Shown here piece after piece: positions 35,532-44,945 of a stretch of DNA of 64,000 bases. The translations under genes were made by a program, and so were the position numbers. Below the pieces are notes generated by a model. The model was not told the origin of the DNA and did no database searches. It was given only the letters and a program-made list of their open reading frames with translations. Position 1 is the stretch's first letter, and every line of letters starts with the position of its first letter. The stretch comes from Rohdeia sp041398665 (GTDB taxonomy: Bacteria > Planctomycetota > UBA1135 > GCA-002686595): the NCBI GenBank assembly GCA_041398665.1, contig JAWKUH010000014.1, forward strand, positions 62,001 through 126,000, given 5' to 3'.

Positions 35532-37682
35532 ATGCTGCACGCTCTCCTCGTCCTCCCGTTCGCGCTCGCTCCGCTCGGCGCGGGCTCCGACACCGAACCC
35601 GCGCTCCGGCTCCCCGCGCTCGTCTCCGACGGCATGGTGCTGCAGCGCGACAGCCGCGCGCGCGTGTGGGGCTGGTGTCCCGACGCGACCCGTGTGACGG
35701 TCACGGCGAGCTGGGACGGGCGCGCGATCGAGGTCGCACCGGACGCGGACGGCCGCTTCGAGGCCGAGCTGCGCACGCCGGCGGCGGGCGGGCCCTACGA
35801 GATCGCATTCGTCGGCAGCGGATCCGCGTCCGTCGGAGCTCCGTCGGACGGCGCGAGCGCGACGGTCCGCGACGTGTGGTCCGGCGAGGTGTGGCTCGCG
35901 TCGGGCCAGTCGAACATGGAGTGGTCGGTCGGCGCGGCGCGCTGGTCGCGCTACGACGACGCGAAGTACGCGGAGGCGCTGGCTTCGGCGAACGAACCGC
36001 GGATCCGCTTCTTCCAGGTCGCGAACGAGATCGCGCTCGCGCCGAAGGACGACTGTCGCGGCAGCTGGACGGTGTGCACGCCGGACACCGTCCCGGGCTT
36101 CAGCGCGGTCGCGTTCCACTTCGCGAACCGGCTCGTGCACGAGCTCGACGTGCCGATCGGCGTCGTGCAGTCCGACTGGGGCGGGACGGTGTGCGAGGCC
36201 TGGACGAGCGCGCCGGCGCTGCGACGGCTCGGCGACTTCGACGACGCGCTCGACCGGATCGAGGCGGAGGCGGCCGCTCCGGGCGGGGTCGAGCGCTCGC
36301 TCGCCGAGCGTCAGGGCGCGTGGTGGACGTCGCTGTTCGAACGCGATCCCGGTGCGCGCGAGAGGTGGTTCGCGACGGAGTACGACGACTCCGGCTGGGA
36401 GGCCGCACAGGTGCCTGGCGACCCCGACGGCGGCTTCGACGGCGACCTGTGGTTCCGCCGGACGTTCGAGGTCCCGGAAGCTCTGGCCGGCGTCGCGCTC
36501 GTGCTGGAACTCGGCCCGGTCGACGACATGGACGTCGTCTGGGTCGACGGCATCGAGGTCGGGTCGACGCGCGTGTGGAACCGCTGGGACGAGCCGCGCA
36601 GCTACCGCCTGCCGCTCGAGGTGGCGACGGCCGGGGTGCACGAGCTGTGCGTGCTGTGCGTCGACACCGGCGGCGGCGCGGGCATGCACGGCGACGCGCG
36701 ATCGATGCGCGTCCGCGCCGTGGACGGACCGGTCGAGAGCGTCGAGCTCGCGGGCGAGTGGAAGTGGCGCCGCGGACTCTCGCTGGGCGAGCTCGGCGAC
36801 TTCCCGCGCAACGGCTGGTTCCACCAGAACTCGCCGACGGCGCTCTACGACGCGATGATCGCGCCGCTCGGTCCGTACCGCTTCCGCGGTGCGATCTGGT
36901 ACCAGGGCGAGTCGAACGCCGACCGTCCCGAGCAGTACGCGCGGCTGTTCCCGGCGATGATCGAGGACTGGCGCCGTCTGTTCCGCGGCGAGCGCGGGAG
37001 CCGCGGCTTCGACCCGACGCCGTTCCCGTTCTACTTCGTGCAGCTCGCGCCGTGGGCGCGTCCGGGCGACGACGGACAGTGGTCGCGGCTGCGCATCGCG
37101 CAGGAGCGCGTGATGGAGGGCAACGGCGGCGCGGAGCTCGCGCACACCGGCATGGCCGTCATCACGGACGTCGGGAACCCGAACGACATCCACCCGCGGC
37201 GCAAGCTCGAGGTCGGTGAGCGGCTCGCGAACTGGGCGCTGGCGCGGACGTACGCGCCGATGCTCCCCGCGACCGACGTGCGCAAGCTGCGCTTCGAGAA
37301 GGCGCCGCACAAGAGCCCCGAACTGCGCTCGGTGCTGCGCGGCAAGGCGACGCGCGCCGAGCTCGGGCTCGAGGGCGACGGTCCCGACGTGGCGTGCCTG
37401 TCGCTCGAGTTCGACGACGCGCGCGCGGGCTTCACGACGAGCGACGGCGGGCCGGCGACGACGTTCGAGGTGGCCGGTGCGGACGGCATCTACCGCGAGG
37501 CGCGCGCGGTGCTCCTCGTCGGCAAGGAGGGCGCCGAGAAGGACACGATCCTCGTGGGCACGCCCGAGGTCGAGGCGCCGGTCGCCGTGCGCTTCTGCTG
37601 GCGCGCGGGCGACGAGCCGAACCTGCGCACCGACACCGGCCTGCCGCTCGGCCCGTTCGAGGGGCGGCTGTCGAAGGAGTGA
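35532..37682 (+). CDS. Sialate O-acetylesterase-type secreted SGNH hydrolase
   Basis: A 716-residue protein with a signal peptide (LLVLPFALAPLGAGS). An N-terminal Ig-like domain (LVSDGMVLQRDSRARVWGW) precedes the SGNH core: VWLASGQSNMEWSVGAA with the catalytic Ser, GAIWYQGESNADRPEQY, and PNDIHPRRKLEVGERLA with the D-x-x-H pair. A galactose-binding-like insert (about 285-400; YDDSGWEAAQVPGD) is usual in the family. Such enzymes remove O-acetyl groups from sugars, and planctomycetes use them on algal or animal glycans. A palindromic repeat element follows the stop. Confidence 0.92.
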   Translation: MLHALLVLPFALAPLGAGSDTEPALRLPALVSDGMVLQRDSRARVWGWCPDATRVTVTASWDGRAIEVAPDADGRFEAELRTPAAGGPYEIAFVGSGSASVGAPSDGASATVRDVWSGEVWLASGQSNMEWSVGAARWSRYDDAKYAEALASANEPRIRFFQVANEIALAPKDDCRGSWTVCTPDTVPGFSAVAFHFANRLVHELDVPIGVVQSDWGGTVCEAWTSAPALRRLGDFDDALDRIEAEAAAPGGVERSLAERQGAWWTSLFERDPGARERWFATEYDDSGWEAAQVPGDPDGGFDGDLWFRRTFEVPEALAGVALVLELGPVDDMDVVWVDGIEVGSTRVWNRWDEPRSYRLPLEVATAGVHELCVLCVDTGGGAGMHGDARSMRVRAVDGPVESVELAGEWKWRRGLSLGELGDFPRNGWFHQNSPTALYDAMIAPLGPYRFRGAIWYQGESNADRPEQYARLFPAMIEDWRRLFRGERGSRGFDPTPFPFYFVQLAPWARPGDDGQWSRLRIAQERVMEGNGGAELAHTGMAVITDVGNPNDIHPRRKLEVGERLANWALARTYAPMLPATDVRKLRFEKAPHKSPELRSVLRGKATRAELGLEGDGPDVACLSLEFDDARAGFTTSDGGPATTFEVAGADGIYREARAVLLVGKEGAEKDTILVGTPEVEAPVAVRFCWRAGDEPNLRTDTGLPLGPFEGRLSKE

Positions 37683-37686
37683 GGCC

Positions 37687-37817
37687 GACCGAACCTGGTT
37701 CGTTTGCCCAATTCCAGGCGCAAGCCTGGTTCGCCTGTGCACGACCCGGCGCGCGACACCCCCTGGCGGCATCGCCAGGGGCGATCTTGGTCAACCGAAC
37801 CTGGTTCGTTTGGCCGG
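37687..37817. repeat. Second palindromic repeat element: two direct copies around a hairpin
   Basis: Core copies at 37687-37711 (exact over 25 bases to the 25394 copy) and 37793-37817 (core intact, ends diverged) flank a perfect 9-bp hairpin, 37760-37768 with 37773-37781. A degenerate half copy is near 37724. As at 25390, the element begins just after the stop codon of a secreted-protein gene. Confidence 0.85.
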
Positions 37818-37885
37818 AACCGAAACATATCGGCATCCGGATTCCTTGGACGCATCGTGGCATCTGCATGCGTTTGTCGATAGAA

Positions 37886-37935
37886 AGCGCCGCTCTCGCC
37901 CATGGGGGGCGGGGCACGGCCGCAGGAGCGGCGCT
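37886..37935 (+). promoter_or_regulatory. Stem-loop leader before the methionine-cluster start codon
   Basis: A perfect 10-bp stem (37886-37895 with 37926-37935) closes a 30-base loop that holds a second 5-bp stem. The ATG of the first gene of the cluster is 6 bases after the structure, which would therefore cover the ribosome-binding site. It does not match any SAM or SAH riboswitch consensus I know. The region 37818-37885 before it is locally AT-richer than its surroundings and may hold the promoter. Confidence 0.4.
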
Positions 37936-37941
37936 CTCGAC

Positions 37942-39254
37942 ATGCACGACTCCACGACTTCCGACGACGCTTCGTTCTTCACCTGCTCCGGCTCGTCGCC
38001 CGGGCGCTCGGGCTCACGCTCCGCCTTGGCCCGCACGCTCGCGGTGCGCGGCGGACGGACTCCCGACCCCGGCTCGGGCGCGCTCGTCGCGCCGATCTGC
38101 CAGAGCACGACCTTCGCGCAGCACGCGCTCGGCGAGCACAGGGGCTTCACCTACTCGCGCTGCGACAACCCCACGGTCCGCGCCCTCGAGGAGGCGCTCG
38201 CCGCCGTCGAGGGCACGCGCCCGGAGCACGCCCTCGCCTTCGCCACCGGCATGGCGGCCCTCGCGGGTCTCGTGCTCACGACCTGCGCCCGCGGCGAGCG
38301 CGTCGTCCTCTCGAAGGTCGTCTACGGCGGCACGGTGCGACTCGTCCGCGAGGTGCTCGCACCGTTCGGACTCGAGCCCTGCTTCTGCGACACGACCGAC
38401 CTCGCCCAGCTCGCCCGCGCCCTCGAACGGCCGCGCGATCATTCCTGGATGTGCGGCCGGTGGGGCAGTCCCTTCAGGAACTGACCGACGTCGCCGCCGC
38501 GGCGGAACTCGCGGCACGCACGCGGCGCGCTCGTCGCCGTCGACAACACGTTCCTCACCGCGTTCGCGGCCGAGACGATGCTCGCGCTCGGCGCGGACGT
38601 CGCGGTGCTCGACGACGAAGTACGTCGAGGAGCACAACACGACGACAGCGGGCGCTCCTCGTCGCCGATCGCGGCGCCGAGCACCGCGCTCGCCGAACGA
38701 CTCCGGTACACGTGCGCACGGTGCTCGACGCGGCGTGCGAGGCCGTTCGAGGCGTGGCTCACGCTCAGGGCCTGAAGACGCTGCCGCTGCGCCTCGAACA
38801 GCACGCACGCTCCGCTGCGCGTCGCCCGCTTCCTCGAGGGCGAAGATCTGCGGGATGGCGCGCGGTGCGTGATACCATTCTCAGCTCGTTCGCGCAGCAC
38901 GCCCTCGCCCGCCGCCAACGGCGCATCGGCGGCGGCATCGTCACGTTCGACCTCGCCGGCGACGACGATGCCGGAGCGGCGCCGCACGCGCACGTTCCTC
39001 GCCTCGACGGAATATGCACGCTCGCCGAGAGCCTCGGCGCCGCCGGGAACGCTCGTCCACGCACCCGCGACGATCACGCCTCGTACTCGCCGAAGGAGGA
39101 GCGCGCCGCGCTCGGCATCACCGACGCCACCGTCCAGGCTCGCCTCGGGTTCTGCGGACCTCGTGGTGAAGAGGACCCCTTCGACGTCGAACGCGACCTC
39201 GCGCAGGCCCTCGAACGCGCGGCGCTCCAGGACCTCGAGGAGGTGACGGCGTGA
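37942..39254 (+). pseudogene. Cystathionine gamma-synthase/lyase-like PLP enzyme, many frame changes
   Basis: The first 165 codons are intact: ALVAPICQSTTFAQHALGEH, FTYSRCDNPTVRALEEALAA, KVVYGGTVRLVREVLAPFGL, the hallmarks of the Cys/Met-metabolism PLP family. From about 38433 the coding frame changes every 30-90 bases, but family segments continue: ELTDVAAAAELA, GALVAVDNTFLTAF, STTKYVEEHNTTTAG with the PLP lysine, GLKTLPLRLEQHARSA, and HASYSPKEERAALGITDATV near the end. With the indels corrected it would be about 400-435 residues. The end carries a strong GGAGG site 7 bases before the next gene's GTG. Trans-sulfuration role inferred from family and neighbours; real pseudogene or poor consensus unresolved. 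Confidence 0.75.
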
Positions 39255-40975
39255 CGCGGCCCTCCTCCACCACCGACCCGCTCGGTCGCGACCTCGTCGT
39301 GCTCAAGTTCGGTTCGTCCGTCCTGCGCTCGCACGCCGACCTGCCGCGCGCCGTGCACGAGATCTACCGCCACGTCCGCCGCGGCGAACGCGTCGTCGCC
39401 GTCGTCTCGGCGATCGGCGACGCGACGGACCGACTCCTCGCGGTGCTCGAGCGCGACGGCGGCGACGCACCGCCCGCGCTGCGCGCGTCGATCCTCGCGC
39501 AGGGCGAGCGCGAAGCGGCGGGCCTCCTCGCCCTCGCCCTCGACGGCGCCGGCGTACCGTCGCGCGTCGTCGATCCCGCGAGCGTGTTGCGCGCCGCGGG
39601 CGATCCGCTCGACGCCGATCCCGTCGCGCTCGACACCGCCAAGTTCGAGCGCGCCTTCGAACGCGTCGACGTCGTCGTCCTGCCCGGCTTCTTCGCGGCG
39701 GACGCCGAGGGCTCGACGGTCCTCCTCGGCCGCGGCGGCTCGGACACGACGGCCGTGTTCGCCGCGACGGAGCTCGGCGCACGACGCTGCGTGCTTCTCA
39801 AGGACGTCGACGGCCTCTACGAGAGCGACCCGAACGCGGACGGTGCGGCGCCTCGGCGCTTCGCGACGCTCGCGTTCGACGACGCCGTCGCGCGCGTCCG
39901 CGACGTGGTGCACGCCCCAGCTGCGCCTCGCTCGCGAACACGGTGCACCGCTCGAGGTCGGGGCGATCGGCGAACTCACGCTGGCCGCGAGGGCCCGACG
40001 CGCCTCGCGACGCGCGAACCGTCCCGCGCGCTCCGCGTCGGACTGGTCGGCCTCGGCACGGTCGGCACCGCGGTGCTCCGCCTGCTGCACGCACTCCCCG
40101 AGCGCTTCGTGGTCGCGAGTCTCCTCGTGCGCGACCGGTCGAAGCCGCGCGATGCCGCCGTCGACCCCGCGTGGCGTGGACGGACGGCCTCGACCTGTTC
40201 TCGGTCCGACCCCGATGTCGTCGTCGAACTCGTCGGCAGGACGGACGCGGCACCGGCACCGTCCGCGCAGCGGCTCGTGCGGGATCGACGTCGTCAGCGC
40301 GAACAAGGCGCTGCTCGCCGAGCGCGGCCAGGCTCGAGGACGATCGGCGTTGGCGGGCGCGCGCCTGCCTCCACGGCGCGCGCCCTGCGCACCTTCGACG
40401 TGCGCGCCCTCGTCGCGCGCGGGTTCGAGGTCGCGGCATCGGGGCGATCCGGCACGGTCAACACCGTGCTCGGCGGCGCTCGCACGCCCCGGCAGCGCGA
40501 CGCTCCGAGCACGCCTCCGCCGTCGCGCTCGCGGACTGTGCGAGGCGGACGCCACGCTCGACCTCGACGGCTCCGACGCGGCGCAGAAGCTCGTGCTCCT
40601 CGCCCGTGCAGCAGGAGCCGAGCGCGTCGTCGCGACGGTGCGCAGAACACGTCGACGACGCCGTCGTCGCCCGCATCGCGACGCTCCGGGAACGGGCCGA
40701 CGCGTGAAACGAACCGCACGCGCCGAGCTCGTCCGCGACGCGGGCGGGTCGCGGTCGCACACCTCGGTCCGGCTCGTCGACGTCGACCGTGCTGAAGTCG
40801 TGCCGCCGGCGTCGAGGGCGCGCGCAACGCGCTCGTCGTGGAGTTCGCCCGGACGGCTGCGCTCGGATCGACGGCACCGGCGCCAGCGGACATGACGGAA
40901 GCGGTGCTCGGCGACCTGTTCGAGCTGCTCGAGCGGCGACCTGAGCATGTGAAGAACGCGGAGGTGACGGCGTGA
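39251..40975 (+). pseudogene. Aspartokinase-homoserine dehydrogenase fusion, frame changes
   Basis: The first 220 codons are clean and encode an aspartokinase catalytic domain: VVLKFGSSVLRSHADLPRAV, LLGRGGSDTTAVFAATELGA and VLLKDVDGLYESDPNADG. After about 39915 the frame changes repeatedly, but a homoserine dehydrogenase domain is clear: RVGLVGLGTVGTAVLRLLHA, DVVSANKALLAE, TLDLDGSDAAQKLVLLARAA and MTEAVLGDLFELLERRPEHV at the end. Kinase and dehydrogenase are joined by only about 40 residues, so the ACT regulatory domains of ThrA-type enzymes are absent. The GTG overlaps the previous stop (GTGA). The total span is 575 codons with zero net shift. Confidence 0.75.
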
Positions 40976-42207
40976 CGGCCTTCCACCGACGTTCGCTCGA
41001 CGCCGCGACGCGCCTCGTGCGCGGCGCCTGCGATCGACGCGGACCTTTCACCCGCCTCGTCGCCTGCCGCTCTACCAGACGGCGACGTTACGCAGTCGCG
41101 TGCCGACGGCTTCGACGCGTTCGACTACTCGCGTACGGACAACCCGACGCGCGGTGCTCGAGCGGCGGATCGCCGAGCTCGAGGACGGCAGTTGCGCGCT
41201 CGCCTACGCGAAGCGGCATGGCGGCGATCGACGCGGTGCTCGCGCTCTGCCTGCGCGGGACGTTGCTCGTGGGACGCGACCTCTACGGCGGCACGCTGCG
41301 GCTCGCGGCGGAGCTCGCGTACGAGCGCGAGGCGCGCGTCGTCGACGTCGACGCGAGCGACTCCGCGGCACTCGCACGGCGGCCCTCCGTCGCGAGCGCC
41401 CGCACTGGCTTCCTCGTCGAGTCGCCGACCCGCTGCAGGAGGTGTGCGACCTGCGCGCGGCGGCGCGCGCCTGCCGCGACGTCGACGCGCGACTCGCCGT
41501 CGACAACTTTGATGCTCCGGTTATCTGCAGGCGGAAGCTGCTCGCGCTCGGCGCCGACGCCGTCGTGCTCTCCGCGACGAAGCACCTCGGCGGACACGCC
41601 GATCACGGCAGGCGCCGTCATCGTGCGCGACAGGCGCTCGGCGCGGAGCTCGCGCGCCGCACCCAACGCCGCGGCACCGCGCTCGCACCGTTCGAGGCCT
41701 GGCTGTGCGCGCGCGGCCTCGACGCGTCGACGTCTCGAACGACCAGGCGGCGGCGACGAGCGCTCGAACTCGCGCGCGCCCTCGCCCGCGCGCCACGAGG
41801 TCACCGCCGTGCACCACGCCAGTCTCGACGGCGCACCGGGTCGCGACGTCCTCGCGGACCAGGCGCGCGGCGCCGGCTCCGTCGTCGCCGTCGAACTCGC
41901 GGCCGGCCTCGACCCCGTGCGCTTCGCCGAATCGCTCGAGCTCTTCTCGATCTCGGTCAGCTTCGGCTCGGTGCGCAGCACGGTCTGCCTCCCGCGGCAC
42001 ACCTCGCACGCGTCGGTGCCGCGCGGACTCTCGCCGACCGTGCGGCCGCCGTCGGAACGCCTCGTGCGACTCTCGATCGGGCTCGAGGACCCGTCGGACC
42101 TGCGCGCCGATCTCGGGCGAGCCCTCGAGTCGTTGCGCGTCGGCGACGAGCACCTCAGCTGCGCCGCAGCGCGAGGTCGTGGAACCAACGATCCATGCGT
42201 GCGATGA
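40972..42207 (+). pseudogene. Second trans-sulfuration PLP enzyme (cystathionine lyase/synthase-like), frame changes
   Basis: Reading across frames gives a Cys/Met-metabolism PLP enzyme: FDYSRTDNPTR-like text near 41130, AAIDAVLALCLRGTLLVGRD, DLYGGTLRLAAELAYEREA, VLSATKHLGGHA with the PLP lysine, and a clean final third from about 41800 (SVVAVELAAGLDPVRFAESL, SVSFGSVRSTVCLPRHTSHA). It starts with GTG overlapping the previous stop, after a GGAGG site identical in spacing to the one before the fusion gene. The net shift is zero over 412 codons. The 3' end overlaps the convergent small gene at 42155. Cystathionine beta-lyase or gamma-synthase cannot be told apart here. Confidence 0.72.
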
Positions 42208-42427
42208 CGTCGTCCTCGACACCCTTCGGCGGCTCCGCATCACCCGGGTGGAAGGGGCCCGGAACCTCGAGCCCCGGCGTCGGCGCGCCGAGCCCTTCGA
42301 GATCGTCCGGGTCGGCGCGGAGCGGGAAGCGCGCCTCCGACCTCGGCGTCGCGCCGGGTCGGAGGCACTCCCAGGCGTCGCCGACGATCGCCTCCGCGTC
42401 CCGTCGGTTCCGATCGGCGTCCGTCAT
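42155..42427 (-). CDS. Small hypothetical protein, 90 residues
   Basis: Not recognised. Starts MTDADRNRRDAEAIVGDAWE, has a Pro-rich middle (GLEVPGPFHPGDAEPPKGV) and ends VIARMDRWFHDLALRRS, which looks like a helical, amphipathic tail. Acidic, soluble, with no membrane segment. It overlaps the tail of the PLP-enzyme gene by 53 bases on the opposite strand and is divergent from glpD. Kept because its composition is protein-like, unlike the Arg-rich shadows around it. Confidence 0.5.
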   Translation of the reverse strand: MTDADRNRRDAEAIVGDAWECLRPGATPRSEARFPLRADPDDLEGLGAPTPGLEVPGPFHPGDAEPPKGVEDDVIARMDRWFHDLALRRS

Positions 42428-42563
42428 CGTTCGAGACCGGTCGGGCGGGCGAGACGTGGCGCGCCGCGGCCGTGGGCCGTCGCCGGTCCGAGCACCGATC
42501 CGCGTCGAGGACTCCGCGGTGACGGCGCGACGTATCGGCGGTGCTTCGTGTCACCCTCTCGTC

Positions 42564-44114
<1,551 letters not shown>

Positions 44115-44164
44115 GCGCGAGACCCCCCGCGCGCGGTTCGTCCCCACCGCGACGCCCCTTCCCC

Positions 44165-44899
44165 ATGAGTCTCGGCTGGGAGTTCTACGCCACCGAACTG
44201 GACGGTGATCCGATCGGTCTGCTCGTCGACCTCGACGTCGACGCGGGTTCGCAGCGCGGCCTCGAGACGCTCGTGCGTCTGCACGTGCCGATGCCGCACC
44301 CGCTGACGACGGGGCTGACGTCGGAGAAGGACTTCGAGCTGCTCGAACAGCTCGAGGACGCCGTCGCGAAGGCGGTCGAGGGCGTCGACGGTCGCTTCGT
44401 CGGTCGCATCAGCTACCGCAAGGAGTGGGTCTTCTACGCCTTCGTGCGCGAGGCGAGCAAGGCGCACGACGCGCTCGATCGCGCCGCGCAGTCCTGCCGC
44501 GTGCGCGGCGCGACGCTCGACGTGGAGAAGGACCCGGAGTGGAGTCAGTACCACACGTTCCTCAAGCCGTTCCCCGAGACGATGCGCCACATCCTCAACC
44601 GCCGCGCGGTCGAGGCGCTCGTGCGCTCCGGAGACGACGCGGACGAGGTCCGGCCGATGACGCACGAGATCGAGTTCGCGACGGCGGACGCCGCCGGACC
44701 GATCCGCGACATGGCGCTCGAACGCAAGTACGTCGCCGAGATCGTCGCGAACGGGAAGGCACACGCGCTGCGCATCACCAAGGAGTCCGCGCTCGACATC
44801 GAGGGCATCGACCGCACGTCGATCGCCTTGATGCGACTCTCGGACAAGCACGGCGGTCGCTACCTCGGTTGGAGCTGCGCCGCGGTCGCGAAGCGCTGA
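44165..44899 (+). CDS. DUF695 / RraB-like domain protein
   Basis: A 244-residue protein. The N-terminal two thirds resemble DUF695: FYATELDGDPIGLLVDLDVD, HPLTTGLTSEKDFELLEQLE and GRFVGRISYRKEWVFYAFVR. It is followed by the RraB-type phrase DPEWSQYHTFLKPFPETMRH. The last third (MTHEIEFATADAAGPIRDMA onward) may be a second RraB-like part. In E. coli RraB inhibits RNase E; whether that holds here is unknown. No membrane segment, so cytoplasmic. The gene stands 50 bases after glpD and 46 before the paralogue array. Confidence 0.75.
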   Translation: MSLGWEFYATELDGDPIGLLVDLDVDAGSQRGLETLVRLHVPMPHPLTTGLTSEKDFELLEQLEDAVAKAVEGVDGRFVGRISYRKEWVFYAFVREASKAHDALDRAAQSCRVRGATLDVEKDPEWSQYHTFLKPFPETMRHILNRRAVEALVRSGDDADEVRPMTHEIEFATADAAGPIRDMALERKYVAEIVANGKAHALRITKESALDIEGIDRTSIALMRLSDKHGGRYLGWSCAAVAKR

Positions 44900-44945
44900 G
44901 CGGGGACGAGCGAGCCGACGCGCCCGCCGCCCCGGGGACGGATCG

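Noticed and set aside
23161..37682. Genomic island or prophage between 23 and 37 kb
   Set aside because: Strands and functions are mixed, but there is no integrase, phage structural gene, tRNA or att-like repeat, and composition matches the neighbours.
37942..42207. Programmed frameshifting as an explanation for the methionine cluster
   Set aside because: There are far too many shifts, in both directions, without a common slippery site or downstream structure.
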